Assembly (NCBI RefSeq): GCF_000685075.1
Contig: NZ_BAYD01000058.1
Span: 1-62,771 of the forward strand
Reading direction: 5' to 3'
Length of the DNA: 62,771 nucleotides
Source of the DNA: Paraburkholderia oxyphila NBRC 105797
GTDB taxonomy: Bacteria > Pseudomonadota > Gammaproteobacteria > Burkholderiales > Burkholderiaceae
The position numbers were made by a program, and so were the translations under genes. Of this stretch, positions 26,337 through 33,942 are shown piece by piece (within the stretch, counting starts at the first letter, position 1; every line of letters starts with the position of its first letter). Under the pieces are notes generated by a model. That model was not told where the DNA came from. It saw only the letters and a list, made by a program, of their open reading frames with translations, and searched no databases.

Positions 26337-26984
26337 TTATTGATCGGCGTTGTCGTCGTTCAGGCGACTCTGCATGTCGTTATGCGCAGCCTGCTGTGCG
26401 AGCTCCTTCTCCGCGTCCTGCAGCCGCCCCGCGAGATCCAGCTGCATCTTTTCCGCGTTGATCGACGAAATCTCCGCCGACCACCGGTTCTGCAGATCGG
26501 CCTTTGCGGCCGGATCCTGCGTCAGGTTCGACTGCTGCATCAGCTGCTGGATGTTGGTCAGCCGGTCAATCGACGCCTGATAGGAGCGCATCGCCATCGC
26601 CTTGTTGGCAGCCAGCGTATCGTTCAGGCGCTGCTGGCCGGGCGTGTACGCGGTCATCCCCTCCTGGCTCTCGATGGTGCTGGCGAGGCCACTGATGCCA
26701 TTCAACTGCCCGCTCTTCACTTCGTCATAAACCGACTGCCATTGATCCGGCAGGAAGTTGCGCAGCGACGCGTCATTGAGAATGTTCCCCAAGCCGCGAT
26801 TGCCGATCGTCGATGCGTACTGGTTCGAGATCACGCTGTATTGCTGTTCCAGCTGCTTGACGGTCAGAATCGCCTGCCCGACCGCCTGCAGGTCGAACAC
26901 CGGAACACCCTGCGCGTGCGCGGTCTGCATGGAGCAGTAAGCCGCCAACACTGCGGCGCCGGTCAGTTTCCGAATGGTTTTCAT
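26337..26984 (-). CDS. virB5: VirB5-like minor pilus protein
   Basis: The start at 26984 gives 215 residues, with GGAG seven bases upstream. The frame is open further but composition changes there. The signal peptide MKTIRKLTGAAVLAAYCSMQ, with cleavage after AHA, is followed by VFDLQAVGQAILTVKQLEQQ and a largely alpha-helical body (RQ/LN-rich), as in VirB5/TrbJ. VirB5 sits at the pilus tip and helps contact the recipient. It is preceded directly by the frameshifted membrane-protein gene. Confidence 0.85.
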   Translation of the reverse strand: MKTIRKLTGAAVLAAYCSMQTAHAQGVPVFDLQAVGQAILTVKQLEQQYSVISNQYASTIGNRGLGNILNDASLRNFLPDQWQSVYDEVKSGQLNGISGLASTIESQEGMTAYTPGQQRLNDTLAANKAMAMRSYQASIDRLTNIQQLMQQSNLTQDPAAKADLQNRWSAEISSINAEKMQLDLAGRLQDAEKELAQQAAHNDMQSRLNDDNADQ

Positions 26985-27004
26985 CGTCATGCTCCGTGGC
27001 TGGA

Positions 27005-27480
27005 CTACTGTTGCTGGCGAACCATCGCCAGTCCGGCGAGGTCGTGCGGCACGATTGGCCGGTGCCGATGGTGAACCGCATCGAGATACGCCAGCGCCCC
27101 GGGAAATCCGTGTTCTGCTCCTCAAGATCGGCAGGTGTAAGGTCGATGGGGCGCCAGGGATTGACCGGACGGGAACGAGGCAGGGCCATTCGATCCGCCA
27201 TGGCGGTCGCGAACAGGCCTATCGCCACGCCCTCAACCACCAGAGTGCCGAAATCAGCATGACTTCCGTGCCATGTGCCGATGCGGGAAATGTGGAGCCT
27301 GTACATGCATGCAGCAACCACAAGGGCTGCAATGGAAAACAGCAAGACTCCGAACATGATGCGTCGCACACGGTTCTTCCTGTCCCACATCCGGTCGTGC
27401 TCAACCGCCCACTGCCTGAGCTGCTCGCGTGTGGCCGGCCCGATAGCCGACGCGAGATGCAGTTCGTCGATCGTCGTCAT
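27005..27480 (-). pseudogene. Membrane protein between virB4 and virB5, apparent one-base frameshift
   Basis: The gene starts at 27480 (MTTIDELHLASAIGPATREQ). The product has two hydrophobic helices (MFGVLLFSIAALVVAACMY near 42-60 and FGTLVVEGVAIGLFATAMAD near 77-96) and the tail VNPWRPIDLTPADLEEQNTD FPG. In the running frame it would then overlap virB5 with non-coding-like sequence. Adding one C to the CCCC run at 27097-27100 gives instead ALAYLDAVHHRHRPIVPHDL and a stop at 27005, just before the virB5 ribosome-binding site, making about 158 residues. This natural end argues for a frameshift or a sequencing error. The family is unknown and it is probably an accessory to the channel. Confidence 0.6.
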
Positions 27481-29877
27481 TCAATTCTCCTCCGTGAGTT
27501 CCACCTCGGGCGTGCGATTGCGCTTGCCCTTGCGGCGCGCCTGGAACAGCTGCATGCGCAGATCCGTATCGCCGTGGGCCTCGCGCGCGCACTCCTCCCA
27601 GATCGCCACGTTGTCGAGACTGCTGGACAGCACCGCGATTTCGTCGTTCATGCCACCCAGATCCAGCGTTGCAAACGCCGACTGGTTGCTCTGCTTGATC
27701 AGGAAGGTCCGCGATTCCTTCGAGAGCCGCTTGAGCGTGTCGAACTCGCGATCGGTCAGGTTCAGGAGCTTGTAGCCTTCGCGCGTCGCATCCGGATTCG
27801 GCAGATAGATCTTGGTCGCCGTCAGGTCGCGGATCTCGGCGAAGACCGGGCACTGGATCGCGTCTTCCGGAGACTGCGAATCCAGGATCATGAATTCGTC
27901 GGCCTTGCGGCCCGTCTTCAGCGACTTGCGGATCAGCTCCTGCGTGGTCGGATAGCTCGCCGGCAACCAGAATTCGGCGATCACCGTCGCAAGCAGCCCG
28001 CCCTTCTTCTGCATCTGGTCCTTGAGATACAGCAGGTGCGCGAGGACCGGCTCCGTGGCGGCATAGTCTTTCTTCAGGAAGTCCGTGACGTCGAAACCGA
28101 TCCGGCGCACGTCAGCGATGTTCGTCAGCGTGCTCGGCACGTTGTCCAGCGCCCAGGCGAATCGACCGTTAGTTGCGCCGCACCACTGGCTCAGGCGCAG
28201 CCACAGACTGTTTTCCTCGCCCGTGTCCGGAATCGACTCCAGCAGGCGGCTGAAAGTCCTGTGCTCGATGTTTTCCAGCTTCATCACCGTGTCGACGGCA
28301 TGCTTGATCTGCCGCTGGTCATCGGCGCTGAGCTTGCCGTTCTCGTCGCGGCAGCAAGCGCCCACCAGGTCATACAGGTGCGCAAGGTTGCGCTTCGTAT
28401 CGGGCAGGCCGAACGGCGCGAGACCGGTCGGCTCGCCCTCGCGCAGCGTGTAGTAGAGCGCGCCCATCTCCTCGAGGAAGATCCGCAGGCCCTGATCGAG
28501 GTCGAGCGCGAAGATCTTCGGGTCGAACCGCTCGAGGAACGCGAGCAGCATCGTTTCGAGCGTCGTCTTGCCCGTGCCCGTCGAGCCGAGAATCAGCGTG
28601 TGGCCGGCCACCTTCTCGCCGACGCTGTCTTCATCCAGGCGTGAAGCGTGGCAGTTCAGGCTAAACAGGCTTTTCGCGACCGTCTGCACGGGCATGAGTG
28701 CCGAGCCATCACCCAGCGGATTGCCGCGCGCCTTGCCGGCCGAATAGGTGTGCATCGAGAACGACGATGCAAGACTGCGGGTCGACTTTGGCATCGGCCG
28801 TGGCTTCGTCCTGAATCCCGGCACCTGGCTCATGTACGTGAACGGCGCCGACGCCGTCGCCTTCACGAACCTGAAGCCGCAGTCGTTCAGCGCCCGGCTC
28901 GTCACGTACGCGCCGTTACTGATCGCCTTCTCCGGCGTGTCGCCATACACGACGAGCGCACCGTGATAGTCGCCGAAAGCAAGATCGCGCCCGGCGATCA
29001 GCGCGACCGCCTGTTTCAGTTCGTCAATCTGGTGCTTTGCCTTGTCCTCGACCGAATTCAGGTTGTTGATCTGGTCTTCGATCGCCTTCATCGCCTCAGC
29101 GGTGCTCAGGCAGCCGAAGCTCTGCGTGAGGGTGAATTCGACCGGCAGCGACAGCAGCGGATTCGTCTGCCCCCAGCCTGCCTTCGGAAAATCCTTCAGG
29201 TCGTAGCAGACCGCGAAGCGCGTCGAGCGGTCGGTGCGGATCTCGACCGTGTCATAGTGGAAATGCAGGTGCGACGTCGGGATCAGCTCACGCCCCGTCG
29301 CCTGCGTGACCGGCACACGTTCATCGATGCCGTTCACCAGTTCGCCGATGAACTGGTATGACTCGGAGAACAGGATGCCGTTGTGCCCGTACGTTTCCAG
29401 CAGCTGCGGATCATAGGACACGAGGGCCTTCGTCAGCCCTTCGCCCAGCTCCTCGAGCTCGCGCACCGTTTCATCCAGGTCATTGCCCTGAAGGATCACG
29501 GTGATGTAGAAACTGTTCTCGAAGTGGTCGTGCTTGCGGAATCGCTGCAGGTACTTGTCGACGGTCTGCTGGATGAACGGGTTGTAGAAGCGGTACTCGT
29601 CTCCGAACGACACGCGCCGCCGGCGGAACGTGGTCCACAGCGACAGGCGGTTGCCCTTCTCCAGCGTCATCGCGGCCAGTTGACGGTTCCAGCTGTCGTA
29701 GCGGGCCTCGATCTCGCCGCGGCTGACCGATTCGAACGGCACGCCGTTCACGCGCAGCACCATCATGGCGCCGCCGCTGTCGATGCTCGTGGCACTGACC
29801 GACACCGGGCGACCGATGCGCGGCAGCTTGTCCTCTGCGGCCGCGACGAGCCGGTTCAGCTCGTTGCTCACGCGCAT
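27481..29877 (-). CDS. virB4: VirB4 ATPase
   Basis: The protein has 798 residues, the family length. The N-terminal CagE/TrbE/VirB region contains WTTFRRRRVSFGDEYRFYNP and SHLHFHYDTVEIRTDRSTRF. Walker A is GSTGTGKTT (431-439). Downstream are LDLDQGLRIFLEEMGALYYT, Walker B-type sequence before ILDSQSPEDAIQ, and the conserved ESRTFLIKQSNQSAFATLDL. It energises pilus and channel assembly at the inner membrane. Its start overlaps the 69-residue gene by ten bases, and its stop is one base before the next gene start. Confidence 0.93.
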   Translation of the reverse strand: MRVSNELNRLVAAAEDKLPRIGRPVSVSATSIDSGGAMMVLRVNGVPFESVSRGEIEARYDSWNRQLAAMTLEKGNRLSLWTTFRRRRVSFGDEYRFYNPFIQQTVDKYLQRFRKHDHFENSFYITVILQGNDLDETVRELEELGEGLTKALVSYDPQLLETYGHNGILFSESYQFIGELVNGIDERVPVTQATGRELIPTSHLHFHYDTVEIRTDRSTRFAVCYDLKDFPKAGWGQTNPLLSLPVEFTLTQSFGCLSTAEAMKAIEDQINNLNSVEDKAKHQIDELKQAVALIAGRDLAFGDYHGALVVYGDTPEKAISNGAYVTSRALNDCGFRFVKATASAPFTYMSQVPGFRTKPRPMPKSTRSLASSFSMHTYSAGKARGNPLGDGSALMPVQTVAKSLFSLNCHASRLDEDSVGEKVAGHTLILGSTGTGKTTLETMLLAFLERFDPKIFALDLDQGLRIFLEEMGALYYTLREGEPTGLAPFGLPDTKRNLAHLYDLVGACCRDENGKLSADDQRQIKHAVDTVMKLENIEHRTFSRLLESIPDTGEENSLWLRLSQWCGATNGRFAWALDNVPSTLTNIADVRRIGFDVTDFLKKDYAATEPVLAHLLYLKDQMQKKGGLLATVIAEFWLPASYPTTQELIRKSLKTGRKADEFMILDSQSPEDAIQCPVFAEIRDLTATKIYLPNPDATREGYKLLNLTDREFDTLKRLSKESRTFLIKQSNQSAFATLDLGGMNDEIAVLSSSLDNVAIWEECAREAHGDTDLRMQLFQARRKGKRNRTPEVELTEEN

Positions 29878-30077
29878 GGCTCGTCTCCCGCGCCCGGCGC
29901 ATCTGCCGGGTTGCCGCTGCCGCGCACAATCCAGAACTCCCGCTCCGTCAGGCGAAGCATGTCGTAAAAGACGTTGAAGGTGGTCTTGCCCGCGCCAGGG
30001 CGCCCGTGAATTATCGTGTTACCCACCTTGGCCGGCCTTGCACCGTCGGCGGCCGGCATGCAATCGCGGTTACTCAT
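29868..30077 (-). CDS. 69-residue P-loop-like peptide between virB3 and virB4
   Basis: The ATG at 30077 has GGAGG seven to eight bases upstream and overlaps the virB3 stop by eight bases. Its own stop overlaps the virB4 start by ten. This perfect tiling argues that it is translated. The peptide reads MSNRDCMPAADGARPAKVGN and then HGRPGAGKTTFNVFYDMLRL, with a Walker A-like GRPGAGKTT at residues 26-34. No Walker B or remainder of an ATPase exists in so short a chain. The family is not recognised. It may be a regulator of VirB4, a split-off fragment, or a protein whose GK-rich loop is coincidental. Confidence 0.6.
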   Translation of the reverse strand: MSNRDCMPAADGARPAKVGNTIIHGRPGAGKTTFNVFYDMLRLTEREFWIVRGSGNPADAPGAGDEPCA

Positions 30078-30498
30078 CTTCGTCCTCCAGTGCCTGCGAG
30101 AGCAGGCTGTGACGCAGCGCCTCGAAGCGCTCCAGGTCCCGGCCGTGCGCAAACGCGCGGGTGTACACGTCCAGATCGCGCCCGTAGCGCATCGGCGCGA
30201 GCGTGCAGGTCTTGCCGAACACCGATACGCGCCGGCGGTCGAGCCAGCACAGGAATTCCAGCCAGGTCAGGCGCAGCGCCTGATCATCGGTCTCGCAGAC
30301 ATGGCGGAAAAACAGGAAGACCGGCACGCCGGCCGAGCCGATCAGCAGGCCGCCAGGGCCCAGCACAAAGCCGCCGGTCATGCTGGCGATCAGCGATGCA
30401 CAGCCGATGATCAGCGCCGGGAACATCGGGACGCCGCCGATCATCGCGATCCGGTTCAGGCCCGCGTAGGACGGATAAAGCGTACGGTCGTCTTCCAT
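30070..30498 (-). CDS. virB3: VirB3 membrane protein
   Basis: The product has 142 residues. It begins MEDDRTLYPSYAGLNRIAMI, a VirB3/TrbD-type N-terminus. Two hydrophobic segments follow (GGVPMFPALIIGCASLIASM and GGFVLGPGGLLIGSAGVPVF). The soluble tail is basic then acidic and ends ALEDEDE. VirB3 supports pilus assembly together with VirB4 and is often fused to or coupled with it. It lies between virB2 and the small P-loop gene. Confidence 0.88.
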   Translation of the reverse strand: MEDDRTLYPSYAGLNRIAMIGGVPMFPALIIGCASLIASMTGGFVLGPGGLLIGSAGVPVFLFFRHVCETDDQALRLTWLEFLCWLDRRRVSVFGKTCTLAPMRYGRDLDVYTRAFAHGRDLERFEALRHSLLSQALEDEDE

Positions 30499-30503
30499 GG
30501 CGA

Positions 30504-30851
30504 TCAGCCGAAGAGGCCGAATGCCCAGCCGGCCAGCACGAGTGCCGAACCCACACCGGCCACCTTCGCAATGCCGCCGCCAAAGTCATGGATCCAGTCC
30601 GCCTTGTTGGTCCAGCACTGGATCCCGGTCCACAGCAGATACGAACCGGCGCAGATACCGCAAAAGCTGTAGAACCACGTCGTGAAAGTGTTGGCGGCCT
30701 GCGTGCCCGCGGCCAGACCGCCACCCGCGCAGGCGGCGCGAGCGACCATCGACATCACCACGCCAGCCCCAATGCGGCGCGCATGCATGCTGCGCATGCG
30801 CAGCAAGGCCACGGCGCGGCCGGCGACGGTTTTGGGAAAGATCTTCTGCAT
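30504..30851 (-). CDS. virB2: VirB2-type pilin precursor
   Basis: The product has 115 residues. A long basic leader (MQKIFPKTVAGRAVALLRMR) precedes a probable cleavage after ARAACA. The mature part has two hydrophobic helices (TTWFYSFCGICAGSYLLWTG and GGGIAKVAGVGSALVLAGWA) separated by a short polar loop with two cysteines, as in VirB2/TrbC pilins. It is the main subunit of the conjugative pilus. It lies 13 bp after virB1 and 5 bp before virB3. Confidence 0.87.
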   Translation of the reverse strand: MQKIFPKTVAGRAVALLRMRSMHARRIGAGVVMSMVARAACAGGGLAAGTQAANTFTTWFYSFCGICAGSYLLWTGIQCWTNKADWIHDFGGGIAKVAGVGSALVLAGWAFGLFG

Positions 30852-30863
30852 CTGCCTGCTCCG

Positions 30864-31523
30864 TTAAAAATCGCCCAGGGCGTCCCAGGCTGGGTGGTGA
30901 CCGGCCTGCCGGGCATGGTCGGCCCCGGTGGCGGCACTGGATGAGTCATCGGCCCGTCGCACGTGAGCCGGGTGCGCTGCCGCGCGCGCAACCGGTGCCG
31001 CGCCATCCGGCACGACAGCGATCGGTGGGACGACCGTGGCGCTCGCACCGATATCGACTGCATTCGCAGCCACGCGCTGGACGTAACTCGTGCCCCCTTC
31101 GTCCGCCCTGAAGCCGCGCGTGAAATTGCCGCTGTAGTAGCAGCTGAGCGCTGCCCGCACGGCGTCCTGAGGCGGGCGGCCGCCGGCGGATGCGCGGGTG
31201 TAGCAGTCGGAGAGGATGGCGCCGCCGGCGCGCAGGTTCGCGCAAGGATCGAACACGGTTTCGGTGGTGAGGCCATGGACGCGCAGGTTCGCGCGGTTGA
31301 CCTGTGCCAGGCCCATGCTGTAGTTCCAGCCGGCCGCCTCAAGCGCACGCGCGGTGACGATCGCTTCGTCGCGCGTGCGCGGTTGCCGCACCAGGCGACC
31401 GCCGACCACGCCAATCGCAAAGGGATTGAAGCCGGATTCCGTCTTGACCAGCGCCTGCAGGGTGCTGGGATAGACTGCAGGGGCACACTGCTGCGCGAGC
31501 ATCGCGAAGTCGACCGGCATCAT
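30864..31523 (-). CDS. virB1: VirB1-type lytic transglycosylase
   Basis: From the ATG pair at 31523/31520 (GGAG upstream) the product has about 219 residues. The SLT domain is clear: PVDFAMLAQQCAPAVYPSTL, ALVKTESGFNPFAIGVVGG (catalytic Glu in TESGFNP), GWNYSMGLAQVNRANLRVHG, DPCANLRAGGAIL and ALSCYYSGNFTRGF. It opens the peptidoglycan for the channel. The C-terminal Ala/Pro/His-rich tail (about 60 residues) is probably the VirB1* type segment. The frame continues upstream to 31616, so a GTG at 31574 is an alternative start. Confidence 0.88.
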   Translation of the reverse strand: MMPVDFAMLAQQCAPAVYPSTLQALVKTESGFNPFAIGVVGGRLVRQPRTRDEAIVTARALEAAGWNYSMGLAQVNRANLRVHGLTTETVFDPCANLRAGGAILSDCYTRASAGGRPPQDAVRAALSCYYSGNFTRGFRADEGGTSYVQRVAANAVDIGASATVVPPIAVVPDGAAPVARAAAHPAHVRRADDSSSAATGADHARQAGHHPAWDALGDF

Positions 31524-31560
31524 GACGGCTCCCATGCATGCGCGCATCTTGGGGGTGCTT

Positions 31561-31854
31561 TCATGCGTCACCTCGCCCGCGCCAGATCCGCTGCGCGGCG
31601 CCCTCCGCGAGGGCAACCGCGATAGGGGCCAACTGGAGCGCCACCAGCACTACGGCCGCACAGGCTAGGTCCAGGGCGAGCGCCGCTGGCACCACGGCCA
31701 ATAGCGATAGCCTCTGCACCCGCTGGGCAGCCCAGGGCACGTAGTACTCCAGAAACCACTGCATGCCACCGCAGCCCCACGCGATGAGCACGCCCAGCTG
31801 CATCAGGCCGACTCCGAGCGGTTTCGCAAGGGGATGTCTAAACAGGTTGCGCAT
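31561..31854 (-). CDS. Small two-helix membrane protein
   Basis: The product has 97 residues with two or three hydrophobic stretches (GVGLMQLGVLIAWGCGGMQW, LLAVVPAALALDLACAAVVL) and a basic C-terminus (RIWRGRGDA). Its stop lies just upstream of the virB1 start. It precedes virB1 in the transfer operon and may be an assembly or exclusion accessory, but the family is not recognised. Confidence 0.65.
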   Translation of the reverse strand: MRNLFRHPLAKPLGVGLMQLGVLIAWGCGGMQWFLEYYVPWAAQRVQRLSLLAVVPAALALDLACAAVVLVALQLAPIAVALAEGAAQRIWRGRGDA

Positions 31855-31857
31855 GGT

Positions 31858-32106
31858 TCACCACTCCCGGGCATCGCGCGGCCAGCCGCGCCGGTATGCC
31901 CCATAGCCAATTGCAGCCCAACCCAAACCCACGAGCGCCACCGCAATCAGATCGCGCAACGACGAGTGCCGCCGGATCACCCAGTACGCGAAGCCAAGGA
32001 ACGATGTCGCCGCCACGAACAACAGCAGCGCGCACACGCCCTTTCGAATCCACCCAAAAACTCTGCCCATACGGCGTCCTCCGATGTCGTCAGCCCCCTT
32101 CGACAT
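31858..32106 (-). CDS. Small membrane protein
   Basis: The product has 82 residues with two hydrophobic segments (GVCALLLFVAATSFLGFAYW and LIAVALVGLGWAAIGYGAYR) flanked by basic residues. It lies three bases from the next gene, so it is cotranscribed. An internal start at MGRVFGWIRKG would shorten it by 12 residues. The family is unknown. Confidence 0.6.
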   Translation of the reverse strand: MSKGADDIGGRRMGRVFGWIRKGVCALLLFVAATSFLGFAYWVIRRHSSLRDLIAVALVGLGWAAIGYGAYRRGWPRDAREW

Positions 32107-32133
32107 CTAGCCGGCCGGCGGTGCCCACGCCCG

Positions 32134-32349
32134 CTAGATCTCCTGCCCGGTCTCACACGCGCGCACGAAGCCACGACACGGCAACGCGCGCTTTGGCTCG
32201 TCGAAGAAACGGCGCGTTGCCAGCGAATCCGGCATGTGAAAAGCACGCGGGTAGGCGGCGCACAGGATCTCTATTTGCGCGTCGATCGCATCAACACCCG
32301 CGAGCGACGCATTTAGTAGTACTATTTTTTCCGCGTGACTCAATGACAT
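32134..32349 (-). CDS. Small hypothetical protein
   Basis: The product has 71 residues (MSLSHAEKIVLLNASLAGVD at the start). The start has a plausible GGAGG element (CCTCC at 32359-32363). It is a soluble alpha/beta-type sequence with two cysteines. It belongs to the head of the transfer operon by strand and spacing (27 bp). Not recognised. Confidence 0.55.
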   Translation of the reverse strand: MSLSHAEKIVLLNASLAGVDAIDAQIEILCAAYPRAFHMPDSLATRRFFDEPKRALPCRGFVRACETGQEI

Positions 32350-32689
32350 GGCATTTTCCTCCGGGGATAATCAATCAGTGACGGCTACCAAAGCCGTACA
32401 AGCGGAGTGGCGGGATCGTAGTGGAGTGGCGACGAGGTGACCCCGGCGTATTCGGGGCGGGATCTTGCTTGTTTTTGATGCTCTACCAGACACGCTTATG
32501 GGCCTGTCCCCGCGTCGAAGCTTCGGACGCCCGAGTAGCGCGGCCGCCGCGGCAAGCGCGCGCAGGCCTACCTTGGTCGCACAATGGGACCAATGCGCTA
32601 CAATCCGCGTAGCCATTCCGGTTTTCCTCAACAGTTGCTGCGTAATGGTCAGGTTGATACCGGTGCGTCAACACCGGTATCAACCGCTT
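32350..32689. other. 340-bp spacer near the head of the transfer operon
   Basis: The spacer holds a weak minus-strand frame at 32371-32616 starting MATRIVAHWSHC, without a convincing ribosome-binding site, and the long perfect inverted repeat at 32652-32685. It is a natural place for an operon promoter or operator, or for an oriT element. No function can be assigned from sequence alone. Confidence 0.35.
32652..32685. repeat. Perfect 14-bp inverted repeat
   Basis: GGTTGATACCGGTG (32652-32665) and CACCGGTATCAACC (32672-32685) are separated by six bases. No T-run follows on either strand, so it is not a standard terminator. It lies 5 bp beyond the stop of the gene at 32690 and upstream of the virB genes. 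It could be an operator for a dimeric repressor, or a transfer-origin repeat. Confidence 0.8.
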
Positions 32690-33040
32690 CTACCGCGACT
32701 CCAGAACAATCGACCCAATTTCCACGCTGATGCTTTTCGCGTCAGTGCAATACGTCAAGGCAGCCTCGATCGCCTTATCCAGCGCAAGCCATGTGCGCGT
32801 TGGGCCTCGCTGCGTTTGAATCTGGTGGATCTGCCGGGAATCGGTAAGCAACTCGATCTCCCATGCTTGGCCACTACCCAAAAAAATCCTGACCCGGTAC
32901 GGTTCATCAAGCAGGCCACGCGCGATCTCTGCGAGCGTCACTCTCATCTCTGTTTCGGTCTGTTCGATCAAAACAGGCTTTTTGCTGGATCGCGCGGAAG
33001 ACATCAATCTGAAATTATCAAATTCGAATTTTTTCATCAA
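32690..33040 (-). CDS. Hypothetical plasmid protein
   Basis: The product has 116 residues (115 from the second Met). It is a soluble alpha/beta sequence with ETEMRVTLAEIARGLLDEPY, FLGSGQAWEIELLTDSRQIH and ALDKAIEAALTYC. No membrane segment is visible. It lies 45 bp after the RHH gene on the same strand, so the two may form a regulatory pair at the operon head. Family not recognised. Confidence 0.65.
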   Translation of the reverse strand: MMKKFEFDNFRLMSSARSSKKPVLIEQTETEMRVTLAEIARGLLDEPYRVRIFLGSGQAWEIELLTDSRQIHQIQTQRGPTRTWLALDKAIEAALTYCTDAKSISVEIGSIVLESR

Positions 33041-33085
33041 AATCCATATTTGACTTTTACATCAGACAGAGGCCGGCGTCAAGTG

Positions 33086-33388
33086 TCAGACGAATCGACT
33101 TGGGCCATTTGCCGATCCTTCTGACAAACTCAGCAACACCGCGCCAATCATCAACGATTGATCGCGACCCGACGAATTGGCGCACGTCTTGGCTTGACTA
33201 TCGTTCCGCCACTTCCATAGTGCCTGAGTTATCGCCCCCAGGTATCGCCCCTCCACTTCGGCCCTTCGCGCACGCAGCTCGACAATCAGCTGTGTATTTT
33301 TCGACCTTTCCTCCATTTTCGCGCGCGCTGCTAACCATGCGTCCACATCGCTTGGCAGTCGATATTGCGAACGAACGATTCCATCCAT
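33086..33388 (-). CDS. Arc/MetJ-like ribbon-helix-helix protein
   Basis: The start at ATG 33388 is fixed by CAGGAGG five bases upstream. The product has 100 residues. The first 45 residues (MDGIVRSQYRLPSDVDAWLA, MEERSKNTQLIVELRARRAE) have the beta strand, helix and helix spacing of Arc-type DNA-binding proteins, with the NTQLIVELR helix typical of the fold. It is the first gene of the transfer operon and a candidate repressor of it or an StbA-like DNA-binding protein. Confidence 0.65.
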   Translation of the reverse strand: MDGIVRSQYRLPSDVDAWLAARAKMEERSKNTQLIVELRARRAEVEGRYLGAITQALWKWRNDSQAKTCANSSGRDQSLMIGAVLLSLSEGSANGPSRFV

Positions 33389-33942
33389 CTCAACCTCCTG
33401 ATGCGCCTCCAATTAACTAACCAGCCAACATGAAGTTGTCGGACCGCATGATCAACCCAAACTCAACCGACTAGAGCGAAGGGCCTTACGATTTTTTCGC
33501 GATACCGACAGTCCACGCGAATGGTCTGCGGCCTAGTCCAAAAAACATTAAGTTATGTTGCAAGCAGATTTAAATGTTAAGCGTTGGGCGTGCGTCCTCA
33601 TCCGGTTCACGCTGAAATAAAGCGCCACGACGAAGAATTCGCCGTAAAGCCGGTCACGCAAGGCCAGTACTATGGATATGCGATCGAACCAAACACGCAT
33701 ATCAGGCGACGTGTGCTCGACGTACCCTGAAAAATCGATGTCGAAGTTGCGTTACTTGGACGAAGGAACCCGTCGATCGGTACAAAGCTGGGAGATCTAC
33801 TGACCGGCCACCGAGTCTTGATTCCCGTGAACACTAGCTGAGTGGTAGTTTAATGCGTCATTGATGGCCAAATCGCCACTCGATTTACCCCTTGTCAACA
33901 CGGGTGATTTACGGTAGGCAGACGATGAATCCTTCAAATTAC
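33389..33942. other. 554-bp spacer between the transfer operon and the signalling island
   Basis: The spacer should contain the transfer-operon promoter, directed leftward. A 48-codon plus-strand frame (33584-33730, TTG start) reads somewhat like protein (KPVTQGQYYGYAIEPNTHIR) but has no ribosome-binding site and may be a gene fragment. Around 33870-33930 the motif TGATTTAC recurs. Otherwise nothing is recognised. Confidence 0.35.

Noticed and set aside
33870..33930. Possible IS21-type end near the repeated TGATTTAC
   Set aside because: No matching second end or transposase is in the window.
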